A stretch of 64,000 bases of DNA from Monocercomonoides exilis (lineage: Eukaryota; Preaxostyla; Oxymonadida; Polymastigidae), in assembly GCA_001643675.2 (NCBI GenBank), contig LSRY02000019.1, positions 186,001 through 250,000 of the forward strand, read 5' to 3'. A model generated the notes under the pieces. That model was not told the origin of the DNA. It saw only the letters and a list, made by a program, of their open reading frames with translations, and did no database searches. Shown in pieces: positions 33,494 to 44,501 of this stretch (its first letter is position 1; each line of letters begins with the position of its first letter). A program made the translations under genes and the position numbers.

Positions 33494-34520
33494 ATCTTTT
33501 TTTATTTTTATAGTCGCAAATTATTGCAACGTTAATACTCAGGGATATGTTTCATTTTCATCATTTCTGAGAATTAAAAGAGTGCTGGTATTTTAACCAT
33601 TTTATAATTTTAGAGTTGAATGTTCTTTTCATGATTGTTTATTGAATTTTGTGATTTATTTTAACATTTATGATTGTTTGATGGGATTTTTTGAAGACAA
33701 ACAAAACAAAGTGAAAGAAAACAACCATTTGTTTGTCTTTCGCCAATTTTTTATCATCCGCAAATAAATGGCGCTGAAAAATAAAAAATTAAAATTATGA
33801 ATAAATACCCACGTCAGTGAGAAAAACTTTGTTAAATTTTTTTTCTGAATCCCTTCTTTGTTTTGAAATAGAATATATCGCAAGAGCCATTTTTTCGGTC
33901 TCCAGAATATTTAATAAGCTTTGATTATTTTTTCAGACCAAGGAAAAAGACAGTTACAACAATGTTTCAAATGCAATGCATTTGAAAAAAAAGTTAGTGA
34001 TTTCTGGATTATCAATGAATTAAAAAAGGGAATATTAAAGGTGACTATTTATTAATATTGGCTCCCAATTCTCCATGAACAACAATTATTCAAAAATCAT
34101 GTTTCATGATAGCGCATACTCCATATGCTTTGGAAAATCCCTCTTCTTGCTTAGAGAAACAAACACTTTTTTACTTTTTTCCACAAAGAGTTCTCCACAA
34201 AAAAGGACAGTCATATGATTTCTTATATGAAGACAAGAATCACAAAACAAATAAAGAAATTCAATATTTCATCTCATTCTGATTGAGGAGCGGGTTCACG
34301 TATCATTATTGGGTTGCGAATTCTTTTTTGTTAACAATGACAACAAATATACAGTAAAGGGGTTTATTCTTTTACTGAAGTTGTAATTATAAAACGTTGT
34401 TACATAAACATTACAAAAACTTAACAATGATGAAAATCTGAACATAAATCAAAGCAAATCAACGACAATGCAAATTAAAGCGTCAATTAAGTTAACAGAA
34501 AAATAAACATATTACAAGCA
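33494..34520. other. Spacer containing one isolated exon-like ORF
   Basis: Mostly A+T-rich and without a gene. One stretch, 33937-34040 on the plus strand, is bounded by TTTCAG and GTGACT, as at local introns, and is open for 34 codons with a coding-like peptide (QQCFKCNAFEKKVSDFW). No in-phase partner exon was found on either side, so it may be a relic of a dead gene or chance. Confidence 0.35.
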
Positions 34521-37500
34521 TCATCTAAGGTGCGGTGTGAAAGTGGCCGAAAATGATGAGTGGTTCATTCTGGATGTGGGAGTCATTGGCTCGTCAGCTT
34601 GAGTAGGGGTCATTGATGAAAACTCAAATGGCGATCGACCTGGATGATCCAATGTTCGACTAAAAAGGGCAGTTGTGGAGCCGACAGAAAGAGAAGGTGA
34701 ACTTTCAAAATATGAGGGACCATGAGACGAAATCGGAGTTGGCGAAGAATCAAACAAAGAAGATGATGACGAATCCGATCCGTTAAAAAGGCGCATGCTA
34801 TGATCGAACGACGGGGTTGATGGAGGAGTGGAAGTTGAAGATGAGCTGTCCTGCGTAGCAGATGGAGACATTGAAAATGTTGTGGAAGATGATGTCAAAG
34901 GGGAAGCGGACATAACCCCACCAACTTGAGAAGACAAAAGAGACATCGATGGTGACCTTCCAACTGACGAACTCATGTCCAAAGGATTGACATCATCAAA
35001 CAAACCACCAATATTCTGAACGCTGCTCATTCCTGTTTGTCCGAGTCTTCCTCTGAAACCTGATGGAGACGGAGTAAAAATATCTGCTCTTCCCATCTCA
35101 CTCATTCCGAGCGATCCAAAAGTTGACGTGGGGGTGTTGCCAATCAGAGTCTGAGGCGACATTCCAAGATCAGATCCCAATCCATAACTTCCACTCATGT
35201 CATTTCCGATGCCCATTCTAATAGACGGAGATGAAAGCCCATAAATGTCTCCAGAGTCAAGTCTGTGATTGCGCATGTTCCTGCTTCCACTTCCAATTCC
35301 ACTATGGAACATCCCAAGTGTGCTCGGTGTCTGTGGATCTTCCATCGCTGCTTGCTGTCTTCTCTTCAGCATCGCCATGTGTCTTGCTGCGCGAGTGGCG
35401 CCTGCTCTCTCAATTGGTGTGGTTAAAGAAGGAGAGGTGCCGAGTTCAGAGGGTGACTGGAGAAGCATCGATCCCATCACAGAAGAAGGTGCACCCCACG
35501 AGCTGTGTGTTTCTAATTCTGGGAATGTTGTTGGTGTGAAGTCGCCTCCTCTCCGAATGACATTTCCACTGTCAATTGGAGTGAAAGATGCTGATGGAAC
35601 ATTCGAGGGAGAAGACGGTGGAGATTCAGCTGGAGTCACCAGAGGAGAGAGAACAGGCTGCTGTGAGTCTGTTTCTAAGCTATCTTCTGTTGCTGTTGTT
35701 GTTGCTGTTGATGCTGCCATCGCTGGATTAGATGAGGAATCACTTCTATTTGTCTGTGAAGTTTCATCTTCAAAGCCGTTATCTGTTGACTTGTCCGTCT
35801 TCTCTATTGTTATTTGAGTTGTTGTTGTTGAAGTTTTATTGAAAGAAGTAGAAGTAGTTGCTTTATTTGCAGAATGTGTCATCGGCTGAGCAGTTGATGA
35901 AGCAATCCAATTGACGTCTGAGAAAAGAGAGCGCGAGAAAGTGCTTCTTGCCGGTGCACTTGGAGGAATAGACTGAGAAGCAGACAAAGACGACTTTCCT
36001 GTTGCGCTCTGCAAAGAAGGAGCAAATGGCTTTATCTTCAAGTCTGATGGAATGGAGGTAGCATCCGATGACTCAAGTGCGACGGTGCTTGAAGACGACA
36101 CAGAAGTCGAACGCTTCTTTTGTTTGTCTCCATCATTATCACTTTCATTCGGCGTATGCTCATTCTCGACATCCTGCTGATTTTTATCACCAAGTTCTGC
36201 CTCAGACTTGCTAAATGGCTCTGGGGATCGAGAATTACGCGAATTTGACTTGGGCGCAAACTTCTGCAGCAGCTTCTGCTTTGGCGGGATTGGAGGATCA
36301 GCTGAAAGAGTGCCTCTGCGTGCAGCAGACGGAGAAAGCGCAATAACACGAACAGTTGTTGGGCTGTCCCTCGAAAGCGAAGGGTCCAAATTGTTAGACA
36401 CAGGCACAAATCCTTCTGGAAGAGGCACTCCATCCGAGGTTGGAGAAGGAGATTTGATGGAAAACGGAGAAGGAGACAGAAAGTCTGCAGCAGAAGGAGA
36501 CTCTGCCCTGAGGAGATCTGAGAGCACTTTGTCATGGGGCTCTATTCCAGTCTTTTCTGACTGGCGCGCCAAAATGCGGAGCTGCTTTTGGCGGAGTCGG
36601 ATGGAACGAGGCGAGAAAGAAGGAGCAGAATCGAAAGGAGGGCTGACAGAAGGAGAAGTGCTGGACGGAGAAGAAAAGGAGAAGTTGTGTGCGACCACCC
36701 GAAGTGGGGTAGAAGGTGAGGTCGATGAAGGAGTAGTCTCAATGGAAGACATCAGAGAAAACACCTGAGGCGATGATTCTGTTTGCTGTTGTGACAGTCG
36801 GCCGTACTTGCCTCTATTCTCCTTCGCAGCCTGTCTTCTCTGCTTCCTTGCAACATAGTTGCTCATTCCCAGAAGCGGAGTGGGCGAGTCAGCCCACGAC
36901 TCAGCCAGATGGCTCGACTGGTTCAGCTTCGAAATCGCAGGAGAAGGAGAAGACGAAGAGACGCCTGGAGACGAAGCAACGCGATGCCTCTTCCGAAGCG
37001 GCGAAGGTGTCGACAAGGAAGCATTTCTGGTGGACACAAGAGACCTTCGCAATGGCGTGGATGGTGCGAGCTTTGGGATGTCTTCGAGCACATCGTCTTC
37101 GTCTTCTTCATCAAGCAGCGCATCAACATCGTCTTCTCTTTCGTCGTCAACGCCATCTCCTTCTTCGCTTTCATTCTGAGATTCTGATTCCTTCTCATCC
37201 TCGTTTTCGTTCTCATCCAACTCATCGTCATTCTCTTCGTCGATTCCACGACGCTCCTTCTTCGACTTCATCCTCAGCCTCCGCTGCCTCAGTTCATCTG
37301 CAAATGCAGCAGAGCCCAGCTCTTCCTCTTTCTTCCGCTTTCCCCGCTTCTTCTTCCGCTGGAAGTCCACACTGTCTGGATCAATCCCAAACCTCTCTCT
37401 GAACTCCTTCGGCAGCTGGTGATTCATTTCTGATGGTTTGGCAACACCATATTCTTCACTGGGCAATCTGCTGCCGTGGTGCAATAGTGAAGCAGTGCCT

Positions 37501-40500
37501 TCAATGTACTTTTGTAGTGAAGCTGATGAGCTCCTCCTTTTGTGCAGGTTTTTGCCTGTGGCTCCACTCATTACAGAAGAATAAAGTCCTTCAGAAAATA
37601 CACCTCCATGTTCTTCTGGCAGAATAGTGTGCATATTGTCTTCTTTGCTCTTTCTTCCTCTCTTCTTTCCTTTCCGTTTCCGTCCAATGCGCTCCCCTTC
37701 AGCAGATACAAGTGATTCATTGCCAGATGATAGTTGATCAGGCAAAAATGGCGATACAGCAGGAGAAACACCATTCATAGAAGAAGAGGAGGAGGAAGAA
37801 GAAGAAGAAGCAAAAGAAGATTTCAATGCCGGATGCCACGTTCTCCCGCCGAACACAAACGACTTAGAGTACCACGGATTCAGCCTGGCAGAGCGCTTCC
37901 CCACAGGTGACGACTCCGGAAGCGTCCTTTTCATTCGGGCAGCTCTGTCGCCCTGCTGCTCCAATTCTTTGTCCTCTCCCGTCAGCCAGCTCATGTCATC
38001 GCCATCGTCTTCGCCGTTGTCTGCTCGCTGGCTCAGACTCATCTGCCGCATCGCAATCATCCGCTCAATCTCCGTCTGCGACTCAGACCGCCGCGGCCTT
38101 CCTCGTCCTCGCCCTTTCTTCTTCTTCATTCGACGGGGTAAAGCTGCTTCCTCGGCTCTGTCATACTCCAAAGGAGAAGAAGCAGCACCACCAACAGAAG
38201 AAGAAGAAGAAGAAGAAGAGTAAGAGAAACTTCGTTTCAGTGAGGCAGATGTTGGATAAGGTGTCGCCATGCTCATCCACTGAGGCCTGTTGTGCCGTGC
38301 GCGCTGCAGTCGCGAAGATTTTGGGAAGATGGAAGGATAAATAAAGTCAGACTTCATCGAGCGACTGGATAGAAGCAGAGAAGAAGATGACTGCGATGTC
38401 TGTGTGGAGGCATTGCCTTCTTCTGCGTCTTGTCCGTTTTTGCATTCTTCTCTTTCTCCTTCAGCCGAAGCAGTCTCACCAGAACTCTTGAATGTACCTG
38501 ATGTGCTCTGTGATTTCTTTTCCTCTCTCATTTTGAGTTGCCTCAGCAGCCTTCGCCGCTTCTTCAGCTTCTTCAAAATTCTTCGGCGCATTTCTTCAGA
38601 CAAAATGAACGGCTTTTGAGGAGACGAAGCAACAGCACTTTCTGATTCTTCTGTCTTTTGGACAGTATTTTTGGGATCAGAAAGCAAAGTTTGGTGTTCT
38701 TCTTTAACGGGCTCTGGGAATATGAGTGTTGGAAAAGGTGCGGTGGATGAAGTGGATGAGATGGATGGAATGGATGAGATGGAAGAGATGGATGGAACAG
38801 ATGAAACATGCAGTGCTGAAGAAGAAGAGGAAGAGGAAGAGGAGGAAGAAGAAGAAGAAGATGATGATGATGATGATGGTAATGATGATGATGATGGCGA
38901 ATGTGTGGATAAAGAAGTTGCAACTTCGTGAAGTGTCTTTGTTTCGCTCGCGTATGAAGATGAAATGGAAGGTGAAGATTCTGAAATGGAAGAAGCAGTT
39001 TGAAATGATTCAGAAGGAAGCGATGAGGAATGTGTTGGTGTGGAAGTCAAAGTTGAAGAGGAAGATGATGTTGTGATAGACGATGAAATGGAGACAGAGT
39101 CAGAAGATGCAACAATCAAAGTGCTCATTTTCTGTGTGTCATTCACATTCAAATTTGGTTTGATGTCAAATGAGTCAGAAATAGCAGAAATATCTTTCAG
39201 TTCTTCTTTGATCTGCTGGGACATTGTCACAACTGGCATCTGCTCCTCATTCAATTCTGTCAAAGAAGAAGTCGAAGTCGAACAAGCAACTTGTGCTTGC
39301 TCGTCTTTCACAGCAGAATTTGCTGAGGCATCTTGAACATCACTTTCTGTTTTTTCCTTCTGTTCGCTTTGATTTTGGAGATCTGTCTTGTTCATCCAGC
39401 GAGGAAGCAGCAGCTCCTCGTGGTCCTTCAGAAACTCCTGCAGCTCTTCATCATCGTCAATATCATCATCGTTCTCCTCGTCTTCATCGTCCTCTCCATC
39501 ACTCAGCTCATCGTCATCGTCATCATCGTCTGAGTTCAAATCGATGTCTGCAAAGAAGTCCTTGTTGTCTTTGATCGACAAACGCTGCTTTTTCGCTTTG
39601 GCCGCCTTTGCCGACGTCTCCTCGTGGCTGTCCTCGTCCAGCCAGCTCCCGTCAGACAGCTCTGCTTCTGCTGCTTTGTTCCCACTCCGCTTGGCAGTCT
39701 GCCTGCCCCTTCCTCTCCCTCTGCCCCGCCTTCGTCCTTTCCCTTTTTTCCTTCCCCGCTTCGCTTTGTCGTGCCCAGCTGTATCTGAGTCCTCTACTCC
39801 TATCCCCAAGCCATCTTTCCCGCCTCCGTATCCCACTCCATTTCCATTCCCAGAATCAAATACTTTTGAATCAGCTCCTGTCAAACCATTTTCAAGCCCA
39901 TTCTTCTGCCCATATGAAAAATCTTGGTGCTGCTGCGATGCTCCATTTCCTGTAGACCCAAACAAATTTGTCGAGTCAACGCCAAAAAATGAAGTCGAAG
40001 AAGAAGTCGTTTTTATTCTCTTGGGAAATGTGGATGCAGCTTGAGCTCTTGTTATTCCTCCCTTCGGAAAGAAAGCAGACGGTATTTCTTTCCCTTCCTT
40101 CAGCAGCTGCTCTGCCCTGTCTCTTAAATCGGCCTTGCTCCAGTATCGCATGATGGAGTACATCCTGTTCTTAATGTCATTCTGTGAGCGCCCTGGTAGA
40201 TCAACGGCAATGCGAGACCATTGATTGCCATTCTGGAACCAAGACGCAACAAGCGTTCGCTTTTCTTCTTCTGTCCACTGCTGTTTTTTCACTTGCGGGC
40301 ACAAATGGTTTATCCACCTTTCTCGGCATTGCTTATGCGACCTGTTTGGAACATGCCGCGCAACTATTAACCAGTCTTTGACTCCATCCGGTCCAATTTC
40401 TGCTACAGTATCCTTCAACAGTTGATCTTCGAGTGGTGTCCATTTTCCCTTTTTCCAAGTAGGTCCCATGCTCCCAACTCCACTGCCCAATGAATTCGCA

Positions 40501-41153
40501 GTCGATGTGAATCCAGTAGTATTGTTAAGAGATAATGTTGATCGTGCTTGAGTTTGAGATGGTGCTGATTGATTTGTGGAGAGACGGTTGAATGAATCCA
40601 AAGGATTTGGACCAATATTTGGAACCCCGGTTGGATTTTCGCGAGAAATATGTCGGAAAGGATTATAAATTTGATCCAGAGGCTTGCTTCCACCAGGAGC
40701 AGAAACGCTCTTTGGAGCTGAAGAAAAAGGAAAATGTTGTTGAGGCTGATTCAAAAAAGAAGATAAAGAAAGAGGCGGATAATTTGGTAGCGGATAAGAA
40801 GGCAGAGGAAACATAACCTGAGATGCTGGTGGTATCATTGGAGGTGGTCCATGATTTGTCTGGGGAAGGAGAAACCGTGAAGAAGTTGTATCACTTTGAA
40901 TTGGTCCTGGCAAAGGATGGGGAAGTGGTGGAGCAGGTTGGAATGGAATGGGTGGAAATTGCAATTTTGATGTGGGTGAAGTTGTTGCTGGAGGTGAAGA
41001 AGATTGCTGAGCATGAGAAAGTGAAAGAACAGAAAGTGGAAGAAAATGAAGTGCAGCAGGAGGAAGATGAGGTGAAGTCGGTAATGGTTGTTGAGATTGT
41101 ATGATGTGTGGATTTTGCGAATGATCATTTTCTTCTGTTTGCTGTGTTGACAT
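34521..41153 (-). CDS. R2R3-type Myb DNA-binding protein, 2210 aa
   Basis: A single-exon gene of 2210 codons. Two Myb/SANT repeats lie near residues 236-284 and 289-338. The first reads KGKWTPLEDQLL to KQCRERWINHL, the second QQWTEEEKRTL to NDIKNRMYSIMRYW. The spaced Trp residues and the NRSHKQCRERW and GRSQNDIKNRM recognition helices are typical of R2R3 Myb proteins, so sequence-specific DNA binding in the nucleus is well supported. The first 230 residues are Pro/Ser rich. The remaining 1870 residues are disordered: acidic runs (DSDDDDDDDELSD), a Ser homopolymer of about 19 residues, and basic patches (KKGKGRRRGRGRGRGR) that can serve as nuclear signals or AT-hook-like contacts. Most Myb proteins of this class are far shorter. 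The start Met gives the only long frame and no intron is evident. Confidence 0.88.
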   Translation of the reverse strand: MSTQQTEENDHSQNPHIIQSQQPLPTSPHLPPAALHFLPLSVLSLSHAQQSSSPPATTSPTSKLQFPPIPFQPAPPLPHPLPGPIQSDTTSSRFLLPQTNHGPPPMIPPASQVMFPLPSYPLPNYPPLSLSSFLNQPQQHFPFSSAPKSVSAPGGSKPLDQIYNPFRHISRENPTGVPNIGPNPLDSFNRLSTNQSAPSQTQARSTLSLNNTTGFTSTANSLGSGVGSMGPTWKKGKWTPLEDQLLKDTVAEIGPDGVKDWLIVARHVPNRSHKQCRERWINHLCPQVKKQQWTEEEKRTLVASWFQNGNQWSRIAVDLPGRSQNDIKNRMYSIMRYWSKADLRDRAEQLLKEGKEIPSAFFPKGGITRAQAASTFPKRIKTTSSSTSFFGVDSTNLFGSTGNGASQQHQDFSYGQKNGLENGLTGADSKVFDSGNGNGVGYGGGKDGLGIGVEDSDTAGHDKAKRGRKKGKGRRRGRGRGRGRQTAKRSGNKAAEAELSDGSWLDEDSHEETSAKAAKAKKQRLSIKDNKDFFADIDLNSDDDDDDDELSDGEDDEDEENDDDIDDDEELQEFLKDHEELLLPRWMNKTDLQNQSEQKEKTESDVQDASANSAVKDEQAQVACSTSTSSLTELNEEQMPVVTMSQQIKEELKDISAISDSFDIKPNLNVNDTQKMSTLIVASSDSVSISSSITTSSSSSTLTSTPTHSSSLPSESFQTASSISESSPSISSSYASETKTLHEVATSLSTHSPSSSSLPSSSSSSSSSSSSSSSSSSSSALHVSSVPSISSISSIPSISSTSSTAPFPTLIFPEPVKEEHQTLLSDPKNTVQKTEESESAVASSPQKPFILSEEMRRRILKKLKKRRRLLRQLKMREEKKSQSTSGTFKSSGETASAEGEREECKNGQDAEEGNASTQTSQSSSSLLLSSRSMKSDFIYPSIFPKSSRLQRARHNRPQWMSMATPYPTSASLKRSFSYSSSSSSSSVGGAASSPLEYDRAEEAALPRRMKKKKGRGRGRPRRSESQTEIERMIAMRQMSLSQRADNGEDDGDDMSWLTGEDKELEQQGDRAARMKRTLPESSPVGKRSARLNPWYSKSFVFGGRTWHPALKSSFASSSSSSSSSSMNGVSPAVSPFLPDQLSSGNESLVSAEGERIGRKRKGKKRGRKSKEDNMHTILPEEHGGVFSEGLYSSVMSGATGKNLHKRRSSSASLQKYIEGTASLLHHGSRLPSEEYGVAKPSEMNHQLPKEFRERFGIDPDSVDFQRKKKRGKRKKEEELGSAAFADELRQRRLRMKSKKERRGIDEENDDELDENENEDEKESESQNESEEGDGVDDEREDDVDALLDEEDEDDVLEDIPKLAPSTPLRRSLVSTRNASLSTPSPLRKRHRVASSPGVSSSSPSPAISKLNQSSHLAESWADSPTPLLGMSNYVARKQRRQAAKENRGKYGRLSQQQTESSPQVFSLMSSIETTPSSTSPSTPLRVVAHNFSFSSPSSTSPSVSPPFDSAPSFSPRSIRLRQKQLRILARQSEKTGIEPHDKVLSDLLRAESPSAADFLSPSPFSIKSPSPTSDGVPLPEGFVPVSNNLDPSLSRDSPTTVRVIALSPSAARRGTLSADPPIPPKQKLLQKFAPKSNSRNSRSPEPFSKSEAELGDKNQQDVENEHTPNESDNDGDKQKKRSTSVSSSSTVALESSDATSIPSDLKIKPFAPSLQSATGKSSLSASQSIPPSAPARSTFSRSLFSDVNWIASSTAQPMTHSANKATTSTSFNKTSTTTTQITIEKTDKSTDNGFEDETSQTNRSDSSSNPAMAASTATTTATEDSLETDSQQPVLSPLVTPAESPPSSPSNVPSASFTPIDSGNVIRRGGDFTPTTFPELETHSSWGAPSSVMGSMLLQSPSELGTSPSLTTPIERAGATRAARHMAMLKRRQQAAMEDPQTPSTLGMFHSGIGSGSRNMRNHRLDSGDIYGLSSPSIRMGIGNDMSGSYGLGSDLGMSPQTLIGNTPTSTFGSLGMSEMGRADIFTPSPSGFRGRLGQTGMSSVQNIGGLFDDVNPLDMSSSVGRSPSMSLLSSQVGGVMSASPLTSSSTTFSMSPSATQDSSSSTSTPPSTPSFDHSMRLFNGSDSSSSSLFDSSPTPISSHGPSYFESSPSLSVGSTTALFSRTLDHPGRSPFEFSSMTPTQADEPMTPTSRMNHSSFSATFTPHLR

Positions 41154-41844
41154 CGGAATGACCAGAAAAAAATATTCTAAATTTGATTTTTGGGCGAAGA
41201 AGGTAATTTATATTTTCGATCAAAAAATCCATATCTTATTTTTGCAAAACTTTCAAAGATTTTTAGAGAGGAAGCGTAAACAAATTACAAAAAAATTCCT
41301 TATAGAGTCATTTAACTCTTAACACACTTTGGTAAACATTGTGAAACAGAAAATGTAACATGTTTTTTTTCACTTTTTTCAGAGATTTTTTATTTCTGAT
41401 TTTTTATTTTATTTTACGACATCTTTGAGTCTGTCTACGATTGAATAGCTTATACAGTCCACCGTTCAATTCAAGAAATTGCAAATGTTCAAAAATATTC
41501 AGAAATCAATCAGATTTTCAAAAACCAATTAAAAAAGCTATCAAACTCTTTCTTTGAAAAAATCCATCAAATCTCAAACTTCATGTGCTTCATAAAACTT
41601 CATCTTGTTATCATGCTTATCTCAAAATCCGACAAAGTGAATTTCCATTTGAATAAAATTGAGGCTAAAGTGAAGAAGCAACTTTCTCTCTTTAAAACCA
41701 TTTTTGTTTGGAACTAATTTCTTTTGTTTTTAGCTTTCCTCCCTTATCAAACATGTCTTTCATATCTTTCTCTTCCACTATTCCTTCTTTTTCACATTCT
41801 TTGCTCTTGCTACCTTCTTCGCGTTCTTCGCTGCTTTCCTCAAG
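41154..41844. other. A+T-rich spacer upstream of the Myb gene
   Basis: About 690 bp with no credible ORF; it holds the Myb promoter and the 3' flank of the pseudokinase fragment. No repeat structure was noticed. Confidence 0.5.
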
Positions 41845-42830
41845 TTAGATTTCATCTGTCACCGTCATAACAAATATCCCGCATGGAAACAGTCCAACCA
41901 TTTCTTTCTTCAGTTCAATAAGCGTCGGTCTTTTCAATGCATCTGAAGACAGCCTCACATCCACAACATTTTTCATTACACTCTTTTCAATCCCCATCTC
42001 ATGCGGCTTCTCTCCGTTCACAATCTTCTGCCCCGCCACCTCTGCCTCATACTCTCCAAACGGGATCTCCAGCGTCAGACACTCCCACAGCATCATCCCA
42101 ATCGAGAACACCACCGACTCCTTTGTTGCACCCATCTTCTTGTTGATCAGCAGCTCGGGCGCCTTCCACCTCAGGCACTCTTTTCTGAAGTCATCTTCAT
42201 CCTCAAAGGCAGACGAGGGTAGTGAGTCTCTATCATCATCACTGACAGACGTTGCAACTGTTGATGAAGAGATTGATGATGAATCTGAATCATCAGATAA
42301 AAGCAAATCAGAATGCATCACAATGCAAATAACCATGTGCTCAGAGAACAGAATGATATGAGGACTCAGATTTGCCAAAGAAGATAATCCGTTTTCCATT
42401 TCGTCAAATGAATGGAGCGCAAGATTAGCCACCCAGAACAGGATCTGTGCAGCTGTTTACTCCCTCTCCTTCAGAGTTCCTATTGTCATCTCCTTCTTCT
42501 CGTTCTTTCCATGAAGCAGCATAAATAAAGAATCCCTCAAATCCACAATCAGCTTCTCATGAGGAGACGAGCATGCCATTGCGTCCACCGGATTCGACAT
42601 TGATGAAGTGGTTGGACAAAGATCCTCTCCTCGAACAAATGTTGAATCTAAGTCAGTTGTTGAGATGGATGAAATGGATGGAGAAGGTGTTCGCTTTCTT
42701 ATTTCTTCTTCTTCAACCTTCTCCAGCATCCATTCAGGAATCTTGTCTGAGTCTCTCCCCAAGATGTATTCAGTGGAACCACTTTCAGATAGTAAATACT
42801 CTTCAGATTCTGAAAGAATCGTCTTTTTTC
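41845..42830 (-). pseudogene. Protein-kinase-like C-lobe fragment with an in-frame nonsense codon
   Basis: Two minus-strand open segments (42457-42762 and 41845-42432) are in the same frame and separated by one TAA at 42457-42459, directly after GTLKERE and before TAAQILFWVANLAL. Together they read as the end of a TKL-like kinase domain: a segment equivalent to the alphaE helix, then a Ser/Asp-rich insert, then RWKAPELLINKKMGATKES, VVFSIGMMLWECLTLEIPF and KRPTLIELKKEMVG, matching the APE-to-subdomain-XI region. The HRD and DFG motifs are absent, so even the intact form would be a pseudokinase. A single C-to-T change of a CAA Gln codon would explain the stop. In oxymonads such domains often form the cytoplasmic tail of beta-helix proteins; here no ectodomain precedes it, and upstream frames break at about 42850. 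Confidence 0.65.
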
Positions 42831-43217
42831 CTCAATTTCTTGCCTTTATCTTTTCTTCTGATTTCTTCTCATCCTTTCTTCCTTCTCTCTTCCACTACTC
42901 ATTTTGTTATCCCATACTAAGATTTCATTCGATTTTATATCCAAAATACTTCTTTTCTTTTCAATCTGTTTTTCCTTTGATAATTGCTTTCTCTAACAAT
43001 CAAGAATATTAATTTATCTGCAATATTAAGCATTTTGAACAAATGTTTGCAAACTGAGTACATAGTAATAATTGCGGAATTCATATAAGAGCAATAAACG
43101 CAAAAATCGAACAAAAGAAAAATTATTATTGCAAATGATGTTGTTGATAATCTGAGTGACATATCATAATTATTGTCGTTAAGTCAGTCAATGGATTTTG
43201 TTCACGTCAGTGGTTTG

Positions 43218-43261
<44 letters not shown>

Positions 43262-43545
43262 CGGAAAACAATAAATAATACAAACTTAAAGAAAATAATT
43301 AAACTATGGAAATAATAATAGTATTAGGATAAATAATAACTCAATTTCGAAGAGAATAAAATTTTTATTAGTGGAATAAATGTCTTGAGTTTTGTTTTTC
43401 TAATTCTTTTTATTGATATCTCTTCATTCGCTTTATTCATCAATATATGTGTGATTATTTTTGAAATCATATATTTTCTGTCAAAAATTTTTATTTGATT
43501 GTGAGAAATGAGTATTTATAACAGAACATTGAAAGGTGATATATA
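42831..43545. other. A+T-rich spacer with T39 tract
   Basis: No gene is seen. A homopolymer T run occupies 43223-43261. Short ORFs on either strand lack coding character. Confidence 0.5.
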
Positions 43546-43949
43546 GTTAGTGTCAATATTGGTGAACACTTTTAATAACTGTGGACATTAGCATTTTCTC
43601 AACAACCGTTGATAGTTGCTTTTTGACAATTAACCCAATTATTCCTAAAATGAATATGAACTAATATGAATTGTTTTAATCACCTATCCAACACAATGAA
43701 ATTATACAATAATTATTTTTTCTTTTCGGAGAAACTCGGTAAATAAAGATTCGGAGAATCTCTCTGAGAATTTAAATTGGTAAGTTTTTTTTTAACTTGG
43801 GAGCAAGTTGTTTCATTTTTGTGTGACTTTTAAGTTTGTATTCATTTTAGGAATAATTGGGTTAATTGTCGAAATCCAACTGTCAACGGTTGTTGAGATA
43901 ATGTGAGTGTCCACAGTTATTAAAAGTGTCCACCATTATTAACACTTAC
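43546..43949. mobile_element. 404-bp MITE with 116-bp terminal inverted repeats
   Basis: The left arm 43546-43661 (starting GTTAGTGTCAAT) and the right arm 43834-43949 are imperfect reverse complements along their full 116 bp. The best-conserved core contains ACTTTTAATAACTGTGGAC near the ends and CAATTATTCCTAAAATGAAT at the inner limits. TA dinucleotides at 43544-43545 and 43950-43951 flank the element, pointing to a Tc1/mariner-superfamily transposase. The 172-bp centre is A+T rich and non-coding. With arms this long the element would form a hairpin if transcribed. Its ends do not match the MITE at 1359-1808. Confidence 0.8.
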
Positions 43950-43951
43950 TA

Positions 43952-44501
43952 CATCTGTTTTGTTGCGCCTCTTCCATTATTTCAAGTCAAAATTTGGCCT
44001 TTGAAACGAAAGATAAACATTTTTCATTTGAATGAAAAATTCCAGCGAATGATGAACACATCGAAAAATGTTATGAGTTCGAAAATAATCACACGTATGT
44101 GATTTCAAAAACAATCACCGAAATATTTAAATTCGCTGTGTCGTTTTGACAGTTTTCGTTTTGCTCGAATGTTCAAAGAAATGAATATTGCTTCATTCAA
44201 AAGATGTTCCAAGTATTTTCTGGAAAGGACGAACATAGAAATCACACCATTGAAGGTTTGATCAGTGAATTTTTATGGATAGATCAACATTAATAACTGA
44301 ATGATTTAAGAGTATATAAATCACCTTAAATGTTTTTGTTTTAATAAAATAATAAGATCTTTTTTTTTTTTTTTTTTATAACTAGTTTATATTTTTGAGG
44401 TGAAAACTAGAAAAAGATGTGATAAATTATTTTCATTTCTTCGCACAAAGCAAAACGAAATTATAAATACATAATAGATTCAATGTTTCTAACATTTGAA
44501 A
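43952..44501. other. A+T-rich spacer downstream of the EF-hand gene
   Basis: About 550 bp with no ORF of coding character; a T18 run lies near 44360-44377. Confidence 0.5.

Noticed and set aside
41845-42830. TAA reassigned to Gln in this organism
   Set aside because: TAA, TAG and TGA end clear genes elsewhere in the window (for example TAA at the end of the papain-fold gene), so a single in-frame TAA is better read as a nonsense mutation.
31450-44325. Shared GGTGATTTATA-like sequences at 31452 and (inverted) near 44315 as ends of one element
   Set aside because: The match is only about 16 bp, the two sites are 13 kb apart across several intact genes, and no TA-flanked pair could be defined.
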